A stretch of 64,000 nucleotides of DNA from assembly GCF_036711975.1 (NCBI RefSeq), contig NC_091975.1:6326501-6390500 (forward strand), in the 5' to 3' direction. The DNA is from Onthophagus taurus. Taxonomy: Eukaryota; Arthropoda; Insecta; Coleoptera; Scarabaeidae. Of the stretch, positions 63,931 through 64,000 are shown one piece after another (positions within the stretch are counted from its first letter, which is position 1; each line of letters opens with the position of its first letter). Made by a program: the position numbers and the translations under genes. The notes beneath the pieces were generated by a model, which did no database searches, was not told the origin of the DNA, and saw nothing but the letters and a program-made list of their open reading frames with translations.

Positions 63931-64000
63931 GACTCCGACTTAAAATTTACATATTGACTTCAAATTAACAGATAAAAATTCGTTTTTAAGCCAATTACCA

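Overview
The window is A+T-rich eukaryotic nuclear DNA from an insect, most likely a beetle. Genes have short GT-AG introns, TATA/Inr promoters and AATAAA signals. Two alpha-amylases have a beetle-like C-terminus, and the other genes (CYP4 P450, Spaetzle-like cystine-knot proteins, CYB561-type reductases, insect acid phosphatase) fit an insect. Assignment to Coleoptera is inference from remembered family features; no search was run.

Layout. 1-0.68 kb: last exon of a histidine acid phosphatase. 0.9-2.1 kb: RTE-type retrotransposon relic with a second retroelement fragment. 2.1-8.0 kb: a large inverted duplication (arms about 2.4 kb, spacer about 165 bp) carrying two intact head-to-head genes for a two-CHHC-finger GTSF1/Asterix-like protein (piRNA pathway family). 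7.26-7.99 kb: an insertion with a TATA/Inr promoter and splice donor. 8.1-9.8 kb: an intronless HCN/CNG-like channel lacking a recognisable selectivity filter. 9.9-10.8 kb: a broken exon and a Gypsy-like LTR with tRNA-Lys primer site. 11.8-13.6 kb: a seven-exon CYP4 gene. 13.9-16.4 kb: a 385-bp repeat array. 16.7-17.8 kb: a RERG/RASL-like small GTPase. 19.3-22.4 kb: a piggyBac-like element filled with a 190-bp satellite. 22.9-29.1 kb: tandem alpha-amylase genes separated by another 190-bp satellite. 29.3-30.7 kb: a mariner-type foldback element. 31.8-34.2 kb: a 363-bp repeat array. 35.7-38.3 kb: a truncated non-LTR retrotransposon, then a hairpin array. 39.5-44.6 kb: two cytochrome-b561-type genes embedded in a 172-bp (345-bp dimer) satellite that runs to 48.7 kb. 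48.8-54.2 kb: four tandem Spaetzle-like genes, one possibly broken, with a 175-bp satellite between the third and fourth. 55.3 kb to the end: the 5' part of a gene for a His-rich secreted protein, whose first intron holds about 5.3 kb of a 268-bp satellite and whose later intron holds a 184-bp repeat.

The main themes are tandem or inverted gene duplication (GTSF1-like, amylase, b561, Spaetzle-like) and many separate satellite families lying between and inside these genes. Two of the satellites (24.7-27.0 kb and 40.4-48.7 kb) are related and share a 23-bp dyad motif. Exon boundaries below were derived by hand from splice consensus and frame continuity. Family names come from motif recognition only.
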